Shown: in pieces, positions 22,501-28,096 of the stretch
How positions within the stretch are numbered: position 1 is the stretch's first letter
Layout of the letters: each line of letters begins with the position of its first letter
Origin: Siphonodentalium dalli
Taxonomy: Eukaryota; Mollusca; Scaphopoda; Gadilida; Siphonodentaliidae
Direction of reading: 5' to 3'
DNA length: 64,000 bases
NCBI GenBank assembly: GCA_032622095.1
Contig: CP136062.1
Span: forward strand, 51,659,349-51,723,348
The notes under the pieces: generated by a model
Told to the model about the DNA's origin: nothing
The model's input: the letters and a program-made list of their open reading frames with translations, nothing else
Database searches by the model: none
Made by a program: the position numbers and the translations under genes

Positions 22501-23993
22501 TTTGTCCGTTTAGTTGGCAAGCGGCCAGTCCTAATTTTTGTAATGACAGTGGACGTTATTTATAATTTCCTTTTCCGCTTTAATCGATGTTAAGCAAGTT
22601 ATCTTCTACAATTTCGCCAAAATATCTTTGCTAATGACGTATTTATAGAAATAAATGTATGAATCATGAAGAGATGTTGTTAGATGTAACTAATAAAATA
22701 GTTATGCTCCCCTACCAACGTCAAAAGATTGCAGTAAATTGTTAAATCTTAGACGGATTTCCAAAATTCAAGGTAAATAAAAATGTGACAAAATCAGACA
22801 CAGAAATTGTGTGAGAATTTGCACCAATGTTCGATATAATATAATAAATAATGAATATTTATAATTATTTATAATTTCCTTTTTCCGCTTTAATCGATGT
22901 TAAACAAGTTATCTTCTACAATTTCGCCAAAAGAGATGCTGTTAGATGTAACTAATAAAATAGTTATGCTCCCCTACAAACGTCAAAAGATTGCTGTAAA
23001 TTGTAAAATGGACTTATTTATAAATTCATACATTTATTTCTATAAATACGTCATTAGCAAAGATATTTTGGCGAAATTGTAGAAGATAACTTGCTTAACA
23101 TCGATTAAAGCGGAAAAGGAAATTATAAATAACGTCCACTGTCATTACAAAAATTAGGACTGGCCGCTTGCCAACTAAACGGACAAACTATTAATATTTT
23201 ACAATTCACGGCAATTGTCGTTGACTATGCCAAAATAGTTGTCCTCGAGGAGGAATATGTCCACTCGCCGCACCACTATTTTGGCAGAGTCAACTGCAAG
23301 CCATTCATTATCTATATAATAACATTCATGTCCAAATTGATAGTTGACCAATCAACAAACAGGATTTGGAGTAACACACACAGACTATGTAAATATCTAT
23401 GAACGAAAACAAGTGAAATAAATGAAAATAAACTTTTGTCTAACCTTCCCAAGAAAAAAATAGTTATGGTTCATTGTATTGGTCGGAAAATGAGAGGCTT
23501 AAAGTGATGTGAAACACTCCAGTAGGGTGATCAAATAGAAATTGAGAATAATCTTGTTCAAAGGTCCGTAGTTATTTTTTATCAATCCAAATTGACAACA
23601 CACACCAATGCAATGACTCTCGACGGCGAAAATATTTGTGTCAGTTGTGTCCCGAATCAAGATGTAAACATTTACAATTGAGCATAGTTCAGTCGATGTT
23701 TTCTATGGAGTGATATGGTCGATTTCTTTTAATTGTCTGCAATGTTAGTAAAATGCTACATTCCTCTAGTTGGCATAGCACCTGAGTACTAACATATCAA
23801 TTTCACACACCCGAACATGTCCATAATATGTCTTTAATTATCGACTCACTTATTGTGTCACTTTCGTCAATGATTTCTGTCTGGATAATTTCTTCGATGA
23901 GATCCTCCAGGGTAACCACACCCACATTCTGATAACTCGGATCTTTGTCATCTTCATACATGACACGCTGTATTAATGCCATGTGCGATTGTC
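1363..23993 (-). CDS. CNNM: CNNM family metal transporter, 3' part of gene (five exons joined)
   Basis: CNNM proteins are membrane proteins that handle magnesium efflux and homeostasis. Their order is ectodomain, DUF21 membrane domain, two CBS domains that bind Mg-ATP, a cyclic-nucleotide-binding-homology domain and a tail. The joined exons (23993-23850, 21521-21384, 17423-17259, 13142-13059, 1835-1363) give 1004 coding bases. With one base borrowed from a missing upstream exon, this is 334 residues plus TAA. Every junction is AG/GT and phase 1, so the frame runs through without adjustment. The CBS2 signature VVTLEDLIEEII is the strongest family mark. The introns (2.3, 4.0, 4.1 and 11.2 kb) are packed with mobile elements. 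The upstream exons for DUF21 and CBS1 were not recognised. Family assignment is firm; which vertebrate paralogue (CNNM1-4) is closest cannot be decided. Confidence 0.95.
2100..2718. mobile_element. Tc1/mariner-like foldback MITE, split by a TTAA element
   Basis: TA-flanked with end CAGTAATTCCCTAAATAATC. The arms contain the family signature CCACAGCAGAATTATGGGTA and GGCTTGTTCCCATTCATCGG, mirrored after a short centre. The right arm is split at its TTAA (2285-2288 and 2681-2684) by the element at 2289-2680. The outer right end GGGCATTACCGGTACTG is reached only after that element. Confidence 0.85.
2289..2680 (+). mobile_element. piggyBac-like MITE, CCCTTTACCC family, two-hairpin (copy A)
   Basis: 392 bp, flanked by TTAA on both sides; ends CCCTTTACCCAACA and TGTTGGGTAAAGGG. 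It contains two 69-bp palindromes (2438-2506 and 2586-2654). Each has 33-bp arms (GCCAATGCATTCTCTTATAT then ATGCGAG and CGACC) and a 3-base loop, with one unmatched position. The two hairpins are oppositely oriented and separated by an AT-rich spacer. The left flank holds GGCCAAAACCGGCC. Other copies: 12433-12813, 16710-17101, 30198-30589, 59653-60043. The piggyBac link is inferred from TTAA and the CCCTT start; no transposase is present. Confidence 0.85.
2810..3224. mobile_element. Foldback MITE, CAAGYCTGAG family (copy 2)
   Basis: Left end CAAGACTACAAATAGTGTGT, right end ACACACTATATGCAGGCTTG. The left arm palindrome is complete (2845-2930). The right arm is shortened, lacking the TAGCCCGC centre. 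Confidence 0.75.
3486..3595. mobile_element. Tc1/mariner-like foldback MITE, degraded
   Basis: Contains AATGCCCTAATTAATCGACT, TTAACCACAGCAGAATTATG and a short mirrored AAGCCATATTTCCGA. Most of the right arm and the outer right end are missing. Confidence 0.65.
3868..3987. mobile_element. Foldback MITE, CAAGYCTGAG family, single left arm
   Basis: Only the left end (CAAGCCATGAAATAGTGTGT) and one complete arm palindrome with the CCGCATAGCGGG centre are present. Confidence 0.7.
4270..4560. other. No gene seen
   Basis: AT-rich intronic DNA of the CNNM gene. The phrase CGAGAGGCCGATCACGATC near 4245 recurs, slightly changed, near 44317, so this is an old dispersed repeat. Confidence 0.4.
4585..5043. 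repeat. 44-bp tandem repeat, about 10 copies
   Basis: The unit begins GCGATTTGAGTACCTCATTG, continues CTGTTAAATATAATTTAATG and ends TAAG. It is repeated nearly perfectly about ten times, with a few variants (CTCC for CTC, a partial GGTGATTTGA copy). The minus-strand open frame across it is a translation artefact. Confidence 0.95.
5532..6118. mobile_element. Tc1/mariner-like foldback MITE, split by a TTAA element
   Basis: Starts TACAGTAATGCCCTAAATAA and ends CGGGCAATACTGTA. Arms carry CAGCAGAACTATGGGTAACT and mirror at about 5637. The right arm is interrupted at its TTAA by the element at 5721-6086. Confidence 0.88.
5721..6086 (+). mobile_element. TTAA-flanked element, AGTGATGTGAAAC family (copy 1)
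   Basis: 366 bp, starts AGTGATGTGAAACACTCC and ends CATAATATGTCT. TTAA is duplicated at 5717-5720 and 6087-6090, and removing the insert plus one TTAA restores the MITE arm. Terminal inverted repeats are weak. A second copy at 23503-23833 is also TTAA-flanked. Superfamily uncertain (Kolobok- or piggyBac-type target). Confidence 0.8.
6359..6610. mobile_element. Tc1/mariner-like foldback MITE with duplicated inner arm
   Basis: Left end AGTAATGCCATAAATAATCG, right end GGGCATTACTGTA. The inner part of one arm (GAGCTTTCNGATGAATGGC) is present twice, giving an asymmetric centre. Confidence 0.85.
6611..6795. repeat. Dispersed repeat, inverted copy at 63230-63425
   Basis: Contains GGTTTTGAACAGAGTTGTAC and GTACGGCACAAAACAAATAT. 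The reverse complement of the same block occurs at 63230-63425, next to another Tc1-like MITE in the same relative place. Confidence 0.8.
7041..7577. mobile_element. Element with GGATTATCTCTTT inverted ends (copy 1)
   Basis: Outer arms ATGGATTATCTCTTTAAATA and, inverted, GTTTACAAAGAGATAATCCA. Inner mirrored blocks are GTCCGGAAAGGCTTGTATCA and ATTTTATTTCGAATATTTT. The core carries CTGGTCTCTGTTAACAGTA and GAGACCAGAAAATATTCG. About 0.53 kb with no coding frame. A second, inverted copy is at 9341-9877. Confidence 0.8.
7578..8170. repeat. Dispersed repeat interrupted by a hairpin element
   Basis: Flanks (CTCAAAACCAGGGAGAATTA before, CTCTTAATAATCTTTCC after) match the uninterrupted copy at about 6180-6305 (CTCAAAACCAGGGAGTATTA to CTCTTAATTATCTTTCC). 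This shows the pre-insertion sequence for the element at 7683-8133. Confidence 0.75.
7683..8133 (+). mobile_element. Two-hairpin MITE with CCAGTCGTAAGTCGGG ends
   Basis: Inverted ends ATAAAATCCAGTCGTAAGTC and GACTTACGACTGGATTTTAT, differing from the CCCTT families. Inside are the same two hairpins as in the CCCTTTACCC family (about 7729-7797 and 8024-8092), joined by a longer spacer with a C15 run (7947-7961). The host repeat is known from its empty copy near 6290; ATATAT is present at both edges. Confidence 0.75.
8330..8523. mobile_element. Foldback MITE, CAAGYCTGAG family, internally deleted
   Basis: Both ends are present (CAAGCCTTGAAATAGTGTGT and ACACACTATTTCAAGGCTTG). Arms are shortened: the left centre lost TACCCCGCATAGCGGG and the right stops at CCCGCTATG. 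Confidence 0.8.
8575..8980. repeat. Dispersed repeat related to 24102-24245 and 38440-38960
   Basis: Shares GATATCGGGACCCTCTGATC, ATTTTGTTGAACAAAATGTT and a (TTG)n run with the other two copies. All are old and divergent. Coding not supported. Confidence 0.6.
9247..10179 (+). mobile_element. piggyBac-like MITE, CCCTTTGAGTGCC family, with nested element
   Basis: TTAA at 9243-9246 and 10180-10183; ends CCCTTTGAGTGCCACGG and CCTGGCACTCAAAGGG. One 69-bp hairpin of the common type remains (about 10063-10131). The left half is disrupted by the 0.54-kb element at 9341-9877. Related copies: 27473-27705 and a fragment from 11207. Confidence 0.82.
9341..9877. mobile_element. Element with GGATTATCTCTTT inverted ends (copy 2, inverted)
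   Basis: Ends ATGCTTAAAGGGTGGATTAT and, inverted, ATAATCCATCTTTAAGCAT. Inner blocks match 7041-7577 in the opposite orientation. It lies inside the CCCTTTGAGTGCC element, so it is the younger insertion. Confidence 0.8.
10473..10560. repeat. G49 tract followed by a mirrored C-rich hairpin partner
   Basis: An unbroken run of 49 G (10473-10521) leads into GAGATAAACT, which is mirrored by AGTTTATCTC and a C7 run (10537-10556). A weaker copy (CAGTTTATCCCCCCCCC) is at about 10739. Length may be unreliable in the assembly. Potential G-quadruplex or hairpin former. Confidence 0.8.
10580..11060. repeat. Two degenerate copies of a roughly 200-bp repeat, no gene
   Basis: The block with GGCGGGATAGTCTCATTTTA and ACTATGTGACTTAGAAAAAC recurs, slightly altered, about 180 bp further on (GGCGAGTTAGTCTCATTTTA). 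Nothing coding is seen. Confidence 0.6.
11066..11206. mobile_element. Tc1/mariner-like MITE, broken at TTAA by a CCCTTTNAGTGCC element
   Basis: Arm sequence CACAGCTGCATTATGGGTAA is mirrored at AATAATTCTGCTGTGG. The outer ends are incomplete. At TTAA (11203-11206) it passes directly into CCCTTTCAGTGCCAAGTCCG, the left end of the CCCTTTGAGTGCC family. Confidence 0.7.
11207..11262 (+). mobile_element. Left-end fragment of a CCCTTTGAGTGCC element
   Basis: CCCTTTCAGTGCCAAGTCCG and TTTTTGTATCAACCCATAT match the end of the copy at 27473. The hairpins and right end are absent. Confidence 0.65.
11659..11874. mobile_element. Tc1/mariner-like foldback MITE, nearly complete
   Basis: TA-flanked. The left end CAGTAACACCCTAAATAATC and right end GATTACTTAGAGCATTTCTG are mirrored over about 105 bp each side of a short centre at about 11766. 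Confidence 0.9.
11876..12428. other. No gene seen
   Basis: Intronic DNA. A 66-codon open frame at 11944-12144 (plus strand) has no recognisable domain and no conserved feature. Confidence 0.4.
12433..12813 (-). mobile_element. piggyBac-like MITE, CCCTTTACCC family (copy B)
   Basis: Flanked by TTAA (12429-12432 and 12814-12817). Same architecture as 2289-2680, inverted: hairpins at about 12459-12527 and 12597-12665, and the GGCCGTTTTTGGCCGG end on the right. 381 bp. Confidence 0.88.
13059..13142 (-). CDS. CNNM: CNNM coding exon (cyclic-nucleotide-homology domain, second part)
   Basis: 84 bp between acceptor GTAATTGCAG and donor GTAAGT (13058-13053), phase 1 at both ends. With the G carried from the exon at 17259, it reads GTCEIVIGKESLTFVAGPFT and then AFGASLLS. 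This matches the beta-roll strands of the CNNM homology domain, where vertebrate proteins have a GKE segment followed by F--GAF--YG. It is too short to appear as a long open frame and is recognised by frame continuity and splice sites. Confidence 0.93.
13145..14500. repeat. 42-bp tandem repeat in two clusters with a longer insert
   Basis: Unit AATGAAATTACAACCAAGGG then TTAAGAACCGGAACGTCAAT, about 42 bp, at 13145-13320, 13430-13600 and 14218-14500. A 130-bp block containing TTAAAATCCATTAAATTTTG occurs twice among them (about 13312 and 13600). The insert at 13750-14215 carries its own duplicated phrase (GCGAACTCATTNTAGGTA) and a GGAC-rich run (14130-14170). The array begins only 3 bp upstream of the CNNM exon acceptor. 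Confidence 0.85.
14624..14878. mobile_element. Foldback MITE, CAAGYCTGAG family, spacer-less form
   Basis: The two arm palindromes (14655-14750 and 14758-14850) follow each other with only CTTACAACTCAGC between them, unlike longer copies with a 250-bp spacer. Confidence 0.82.
15010..15150 (+). mobile_element. Retroelement 3' end with (CAAT)n tail
   Basis: Ends GTACAAATAAAAGATCAAGC followed by AATCAATCAATCAAAATG, the kind of short tandem tail left by LINE or SINE insertion. The start and any target duplication are not clear. Confidence 0.45.
15346..16630. repeat. CAATTGTGCTTCAGTG short tandem repeat, split by a TATACCCCC element
   Basis: Degenerate 16-18 bp units built on CAATTGTGCTTCAGTG and its reverse complement lie at 15346-15510, 15620-15655 and 16503-16630. 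Between them, 15755-16502 holds about three 170-180 bp units (TGACCGAAAAATGTAGGAAT, GGGGGATAACTCCACC, CATAATCGCAGGTGCACA). This block has a leading ATACCCCCC and ends with a CCCCCC...GGGGGGGTATA stem near 16475-16502. The inverted termini suggest a mobile unit. Confidence 0.7.
16710..17101 (+). mobile_element. piggyBac-like MITE, CCCTTTACCC family (copy C)
   Basis: 392 bp, TTAA at 16706-16709 and 17102-17105. Hairpins at about 16859-16927 and 17007-17075. Same orientation and length as copy A, with only scattered differences. Confidence 0.9.
17259..17423 (-). CDS. CNNM: CNNM coding exon (cyclic-nucleotide-homology domain, first part)
   Basis: 165 bp, acceptor TATTTTTTAG and donor GTAAGA (17258-17253), phase 1 at both ends. 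It reads SLEPFKKEMLSEDILQKLLL and later ENIPADYFVFIVEG. The EPF---LSE-IL--LL helix and the P-DYF-- I--G beta strand are hallmarks of the CNNM cyclic-nucleotide-homology domain. In this family the domain mediates dimerisation rather than nucleotide binding. A minus-strand frame continuing beyond 17259 is intron. Confidence 0.95.
17870..18395. repeat. Old copy of the TATACCCCC-type repeat
   Basis: Shares GGGGGATAACTCCAC, CATAATCGCAGG and TCCCATGGTTCTAAATATCT with the block at 15755-16502. It ends in GGAC-rich DNA and a decayed TATAACCACCCCC stem. No gene. Confidence 0.65.
18417..18500 (-). pseudogene. Decayed duplicate of the CNNM exon at 21384-21521
   Basis: On the minus strand this stretch matches the second half of the 21384-21521 exon: TTCTCATTCTTCA is identical, and the segment coding SPQLA-ATFQYL is nearly identical. 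A net loss of about 6-7 bases and an in-frame TGA lie in the middle. The donor GT is gone (the end reads CCCCATGAAT where the exon has CCACAAGTAA). It lies in the intron following the intact exon, in the same orientation. This is a dead tandem exon copy; a mutually exclusive exon is unlikely because the donor is lost. Confidence 0.8.
18536..18868. mobile_element. Foldback MITE, CAAGYCTGAG family
   Basis: Left end AATCCTGAGTTTAGTGTACC, right end GGCACACTAAACTCAGACTT. Spacer shortened relative to 28097-28547. Confidence 0.82.
19008..19522 (-). mobile_element. piggyBac-like MITE, CCCTTNCATGA family, outer copy
   Basis: Left end CCCTTTCATGACGGGAGCTG after TTAA (19004-19007); right end GCTCCAGTCATGGAAGGG followed by TTAT (one base off TTAA). 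The two ends differ inside the first 20 bp, which gives the element a direction. Hairpins of the GCCARTGCATTCTCTTATAT type lie at about 19313-19382 and 19410-19478. A second member of the same family sits inside it at 19045-19299. Confidence 0.8.
19045..19299 (+). mobile_element. piggyBac-like MITE, CCCTTNCATGA family, inner copy
   Basis: Starts CCCTTCCATGAATGGAGCTT and ends GCTCCCGTCATGAAAGGG. TTAA is duplicated (19041-19044 and 19300-19303). Removing it restores ACAGCATTAAAGATTCTGCG, the normal inside of the outer copy. It contains two hairpins (about 19088-19156 and 19184-19252). Confidence 0.85.
19931..20760. repeat. 174-176 bp tandem repeat, nearly five copies
   Basis: AACAAAGATG recurs at 19931, 20107, 20281, 20455 and 20629. 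Each unit contains AATGTCCTCATAGTAGTGAA and TTTCATTGAGATCCCAGCAC. Because 174 is a multiple of three, a repeating 58-residue frame appears on the minus strand; it is not a gene. The array ends in GGACGGAC runs and a TATACCCCC...GGGGGTATA stem (20821-20858). Confidence 0.92.
20957..21193 (+). mobile_element. piggyBac-like MITE, CCCTTNCATGA family
   Basis: TTAA at 20953-20956 and 21194-21197. Left end CCTTTCCATAACTGGAGCTT has lost one C; right end CTCACATCATGAAAGGG. The second hairpin is internally deleted (its left arm stops at GCATTCTC). Confidence 0.78.
21384..21521 (-). CDS. CNNM: CNNM coding exon (linker and start of homology domain)
   Basis: 138 bp, acceptor ATTTTTTTCAG and donor GTAAAT (21383-21378), phase 1 at both ends. 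Joined to the preceding A it reads TDNRERKKLRLEKHDFSFFN, then QPDPDAEKYPRLSPQLAVAT and FQYLST. The TDNR opening and the LSPQL--AT--YL helix are characteristic of CNNM proteins between CBS2 and the cyclic-nucleotide-homology domain. A broken copy of this exon lies at 18417-18500. Confidence 0.96.
21965..22181. mobile_element. Tc1/mariner-like foldback MITE, complete
   Basis: TA-flanked. CAGTAATGCTCTAATTAATC is mirrored by GATTAATTAGAGCATTACTG, and the arms are almost perfectly complementary over about 105 bp around 22073. The TTAA normally in the arms reads TAACC/GGTTATGG here, so this copy lacks the usual internal site. Confidence 0.92.
22489..23199. repeat. Large inverted repeat with an internal third copy
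   Basis: Outer arms of about 175 bp (22489-22664 and 23022-23199) are complementary, including GGCAAGCGGCCAGTCCTAAT and CGATGTTAAGCAAGTTATCT. Between them, 22868-22930 is a further direct copy of the left-arm core. The block GATGTAACTAATAAAATAGT also occurs twice (22683 and 22943). It looks like a foldback element with internal duplication. No coding frame. Confidence 0.85.
23503..23833 (+). mobile_element. TTAA-flanked element, AGTGATGTGAAAC family (copy 2), at a splice donor
   Basis: 331 bp with the same ends as 5721-6086 (AGTGATGTGAAACACTCC and CATAATATGTCT). TTAA at 23499-23502 and 23834-23837. It lies in the CNNM intron; its TTAA begins 12 bases after the donor GTGAGT (23849-23844). Confidence 0.82.
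23850..23993 (-). CDS. CNNM: CNNM coding exon (second CBS domain)
   Basis: 144 bp, acceptor TATATATTTGCAG and donor GTGAGT, phase 1 at both ends. It reads GQSHMALIQRVMYEDD, then VGVVTLEDLIEEIIQTEII and DESDTI. The SH-A-(I/V)QRV start and the G(I/V)VTLED-IEEII core are diagnostic of the second CBS domain of CNNM proteins. This is the most upstream CNNM exon identified. One base (G) of its first codon must come from an exon not found in the window. Confidence 0.97.
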
Positions 23994-24025
23994 CTGCAAA
24001 TATATAAATAATACGTAAGGCCAAT

Positions 24026-24340
24026 ATAAAAAATTGCTAGATTTACATCCCCTTCCAGACCCTATTTTTAGTTCCTTCCTCAATTTTTTTCTCATGCCTT
24101 AAAGGTACTCAATCCGATCAGAGGGTCCCCATATCATCAAGATACAACAACAACAACATTCCTTCAAAATACGCTTTAGTTATTAGAATCGATTAATTGC
24201 AACAAAATAATGCTAACCACTGTCAACTATGGTATAAAAAATTGCTAGATTTACATCCCTACCAGACCCTATTTTATGTTCCCTCCTCACTTTTTTTTAT
24301 TTGCATATCTTTTATGCAAATTTTTTTCTCATGCCTTAAC
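24026..24340. repeat. Duplicated dispersed repeat fragments
   Basis: AAAAATTGCTAGATTTACAT and CCAGACCCTATTTT occur twice (about 24030 and 24238). Between them is a copy of the GGTACTCAATCCGATCAGAG repeat also seen near 8960 and 38440. Confidence 0.6.
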
Positions 24341-24581
24341 CCTTTAACCCTGCTGCAGAATTAAAGATCATGTGCCAGTGCATTCTCTTATATATGCGAG
24401 TTGCCATAGGGAGCTTCACATATATAAGAGAATGAACTGGCTTACAAGATCAAGGTAAATATTGTTATGCCAATGCATAATCTTAAATATGTGAGGCGCC
24501 CTATGGGCAACTCGCATATATAAGAGAATGCATTGGCACAGGGTTTTTGCAAAAAATCAGGAAGCTCCAGTCATGGAAAGT
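24340..24581 (-). mobile_element. piggyBac-like MITE, CCCTTNCATGA family, diverged
   Basis: TTAA at 24336-24339 and 24582-24585. Right end GAAGCTCCAGTCATGGAAAG. Hairpins at about 24370-24442 and 24467-24537 with several mismatches. Left end changed to CCCTTTAACCCTGCTGCAG. Confidence 0.72.
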
Positions 24582-24990
24582 TTAATCATCAAATTACATT
24601 TCAATGACCCATTAATCAGTCTATTTTGATCAAATTGGACAATCTAAATCACCTTGTAATATATAAGACTAGCAGGTATATAGCCCGCCACTGGCGGCAT
24701 TCGTCCCATGGCTTTGTTCGAAAAAGCAATTGCAACAGGTTCAGAGACACTTGTGCTGCATTTGCAGCAAATTTCGGCAATAGTCAGAAACATGACAATT
24801 TTAATTTAATTTTTAGTTTTCCAATGAGTTAATTATTTTGTTTTTCAATGAGTTAATTGTGCTTTTTTAAATTTTACCCGATTTTTTTTGGTATTTCAAG
24901 GAGTTAATAGTGCCTTTTTAATTTTGTTTTTAAATTTTACCCGATTTTTTTTGTTTTTCAATGAACCCGTCCATGACACTTGCCGTATTT

Positions 24991-25230
24991 AGCAAGTTTG
25001 AGCTCAATCGGTTCGAGTCTATAAAGGACACACACATATATATGACACTTCCCGTAGGTAGCAATTTTGAGCTCAATCGGCATTCCCTGTAATTTCCCAG
25101 TCAATATTTAGCAAGTTTGAGCTCAATCGGTTCGAGTCTATAAAGGACACACTCATATATATGACACTTCCCGTAGGTAGCAAGTTTGAGCTCAATCGGC
25201 ATTCCCTGGAATTTCCCAGTCACCAACGCG
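24991..25230. repeat. 119-bp tandem duplication
   Basis: AGCAAGTTTGAGCTCAATCG starts at 24991 and again at 25110. Each unit contains the shorter phrase GCAATTTTGAGCTCAATCGG a second time. A related GTTTGAGCTCAATCTTTACA occurs at about 25918. No gene. Confidence 0.75.
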
Positions 25231-26170
25231 GCGTAATTTTGGTACATATATAGAGACCAATTGTCCATCGGCTGTCATGTGTAGTAAAGATGTCTTATAA
25301 GCCGACATTGCCGTGGGGATGCCCGTTCCTACACGCGTTTTCGATTCTATGAAGTACCCACATATATACACACATACACACATATATCCGATCGGTCGAA
25401 GTGTTGGTATCTGATGCAAAAGACGAAATTGTGAGTGTTGGTCAATAGTCCCCGTGGTGAACCCCAACGCGACGTAAACATGTGTTGCGTTCTAAAAATA
25501 GCAAAGGACTTTCTCTCTGCTTTCGAGCGATAACGTTTGCGTAAATACGAAATTGTGAGTGTTGGTTTGTAACCGGGATTTCTGATAAGCATTATGCCTA
25601 TAACTACCCCCCCCTAAGCCCTGACCTAAGTGTCATACATACTATAACAATGATGTTGTAAGAGTACTACATCCAATAAATCTCCCCGCATAGGAAATGC
25701 AGTCAATGTTACCGTATAACTCTGCAGATGCGAATAACGTTGAATGGGAAACAGACGCTCTTTATAGAGATGCGTCAAAAACAAACGCTCATTAAATAAT
25801 CACTTGATTAACCCCCGCCGTGCCTTTGCGGTGATTTGAGATTGGAGAACGGGTGCTCTGAGCTTCTCTAAACCGCGACCACGGTCGTGTCGGTGGGATT
25901 TGACACTTACATAGGAAGTTTGAGCTCAATCTTTACACGCGTTTTGGATTCTATGAAGTACACACATATATATATACGAAGTCTCAAAATATATAGTATA
26001 GATAGGATACTGCTTCAATATCTAGAACTGTCCATGACCATTTATGTTAGGAAGAATAAAATAAATAAAAAAAATTCGCCCTCTCGCAAGATTTTTTCTA
26101 AAAAAGTTGGATGTAAATATCGCAATTTATTTTGGCCTAAATGCAAGATCTTTGTGTCCGAACTTTCATC
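25230..26170. other. No gene seen
   Basis: Mixed dispersed-repeat DNA: phrases such as GTGTTGGTNNGTAACC recur (about 25437 and 25558), and ACACATATATATACG runs are present. Open frames here lack recognisable domains. Confidence 0.4.
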
Positions 26171-26177
26171 TATTACT

Positions 26178-26626
26178 AAACCTAGAAATAGTGTGTCTGA
26201 AATTTGCAGAATGAGGTACCCAGAGGGTGAATTTAGTGATGCTATCCCACACGGCGAGCTAGCATCACCAAATTCATCCTCTGGGAACCTCATTTTGCTT
26301 AGGCCTAAACAGCTATGGGAGAACTAGGATCAGAATGAAGTTCCCAAGTTGGAAGTTGGCGATGTTCACCCATTAGTCACCTCGAATATGCATTTTATCT
26401 TCTGCCAATTAGGGAATATAGAAACTGAACAAAACGGGAAAAAGTCAATAAAAAACAATATTAATTTGAGACTATAGATACTTCACAGAAGATGAGGCAA
26501 AAGCAGAATGAGGTCTCCAGAGGGTGAATATGGTGATGCTAGCTCGCAGTGCAGGATAGCATCACTTAATTCATCCTGTGGGGACCTCATTCTGCAATCA
26601 TCAGACACACTCTTTCCAGGCATGTC
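26178..26626. mobile_element. Foldback MITE, CAAGYCTGAG family
   Basis: Both arm palindromes present (26205-26300 and 26502-26598), joined by a spacer with GTTCCCAAGTTGGAAGTTGG and AATTAGGGAATATAGAAACT. Ends diverged (CCTAGAAATAGTGTGTCTGA). Confidence 0.78.
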
Positions 26627-27465
26627 TATTACTCCAGTCTAAGTGAACGGAGACTAATGAACATTTTGCTCTCCTGGGGATCACTTACATTGTCCTCAAA
26701 GTGACTTTCATTGCCTTGATCATTCACTTCAGGGAAGTACAATGTAATTTTTAATATACACCGTATGGCTGTCTTCACTTACAACCGAAAAAGGAATTAT
26801 TTCAAGAGTAACTCTCCCAGAAGACCGGACATACATGTATAATATTACCAGAATACAAGAATATTATAGCAACCCAAAGCACGTCGCGCTTTGGTGCTTA
26901 TACCTTAGGCGTCGGTGAATGATGACTTCATATATTTTTTTCTATATTTTCTATGGCGATGAGCCAAATAAATTCTGGTGGCATGTCTGGGCGTATAAGT
27001 TTTTTGTGAAATTGACACGTGACTTCCAGTTAGCAAGTCTGGAGATTGTTAAATTGCGCAATCGGCAGTGTACTAACGAGATGAAAATAAAATGGTCAAC
27101 TTCACAACTTCTGAAGAATTCCCAAGTGATTTAGGCATAGGGGCTTATTAGTTATTTAGACCAATTTCGTTAGTTAGCTTAATGAAAACCAGAGAATACA
27201 TGTATGTCATGGCATGGTTCATGACATCATTTACGTCATGTTGGCTTTGTGGGCCAGAAACCAGACAAGATTGCACAATTCATGACAATACGTGTCATGT
27301 CGTCTCCACCAGGCCATTGCATGCTGTTACATAAATTATTCTTAGTGTTATGTCGCCAATAAAAAGCAAATTCGAAGCACAGTTTGTGTGGTTGCTCCAC
27401 TACGTGTCACGTATGATTCATATTAGATAACAGACTGAACTTATATAAATGGATTAATGAAACAG
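26627..27465. other. No gene seen
   Basis: No repeat family from the rest of the window is obvious here. A 55-codon minus-strand frame at about 26626-26790 reads like soluble protein, but it has no known motif and is below chance concern. Confidence 0.35.
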
Positions 27466-27472
27466 TTATTAA

Positions 27473-27705
27473 CCCTTTGAGTGCCAGGTCCGATTTTTGT
27501 ATCAACCCATATACCCTGTGCCAATGCATTCTCTTATATATGCGAGTCGACCATAGGTCGCCTCGCATATATAAGAGAATGCATTGGCCTAACAATTTTT
27601 CATCATTTGTTATTATTTTTTACAATTTTAATAATTTTTTAAAAATCTAAACAAAACAAAAAATCTTCTTTTTCTTTTTTCGTTTCTTTTTAGGGCCGAT
27701 TTTAC
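27473..27705 (+). mobile_element. piggyBac-like MITE, CCCTTTGAGTGCC family, right end lost
   Basis: TTAA at 27469-27472, start CCCTTTGAGTGCCAGGTCCG, hairpin at about 27519-27587. The AT-rich spacer runs to AGGGCCGATTTTACAGACG, the inner part of the other end. It then passes into the 97-bp repeats without its terminal CCCTTT. Confidence 0.75.
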
Positions 27706-27710
27706 AGACG

Positions 27711-27907
27711 ATAAATAAGTAGTATAATGAGATCCCACCCACCACCCCATCCCGCCACCCATAGTATCTTATGCGCCACAGGCGCCCATATAGAGTCTAC
27801 TGCCCACATAAATAAGTAGTATAATGAGATCCCACCCACCACCCCATCCCGCCACCCATAGTATCTTATGCGCCACAGGCGCCCGTATAGAGGCTACTGC
27901 CCACATA
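27711..27907. repeat. 97-bp direct repeat, two copies
   Basis: ATAAATAAGTAGTATAATGA with CCCACCCACCACCCCATCCC and TTATGCGCCACAGGCGCCC, at 27711 and 27808, nearly identical. A third partial start is at 27905. Each unit holds a GGCGCC-centred palindrome. Confidence 0.9.
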
Positions 27908-28096
27908 ATTAAGTAGTATAAACTTTTTTATGCCGGAATCGATCTTGAAAACGTTATACATGAAACTAATACACTATATTCGGACTAGTCGACAGCAAAA
28001 TTCAGAGTCGACGTTCTGACATTTCAGCGTCGTCTACGACTAGTCGATTAATCGTTTCAACCCTACCTTAGTGATCCTTTTCTAGAGAGTCCAACA

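Noticed and set aside
26626-26790. Minus-strand frame reading ITLYFPEVNDQGNESHFEDN, followed by a GTAAGT
   Set aside because: Looked like a possible upstream CNNM exon, but it matches no CNNM region I know and has only a weak acceptor. Its length is within chance.
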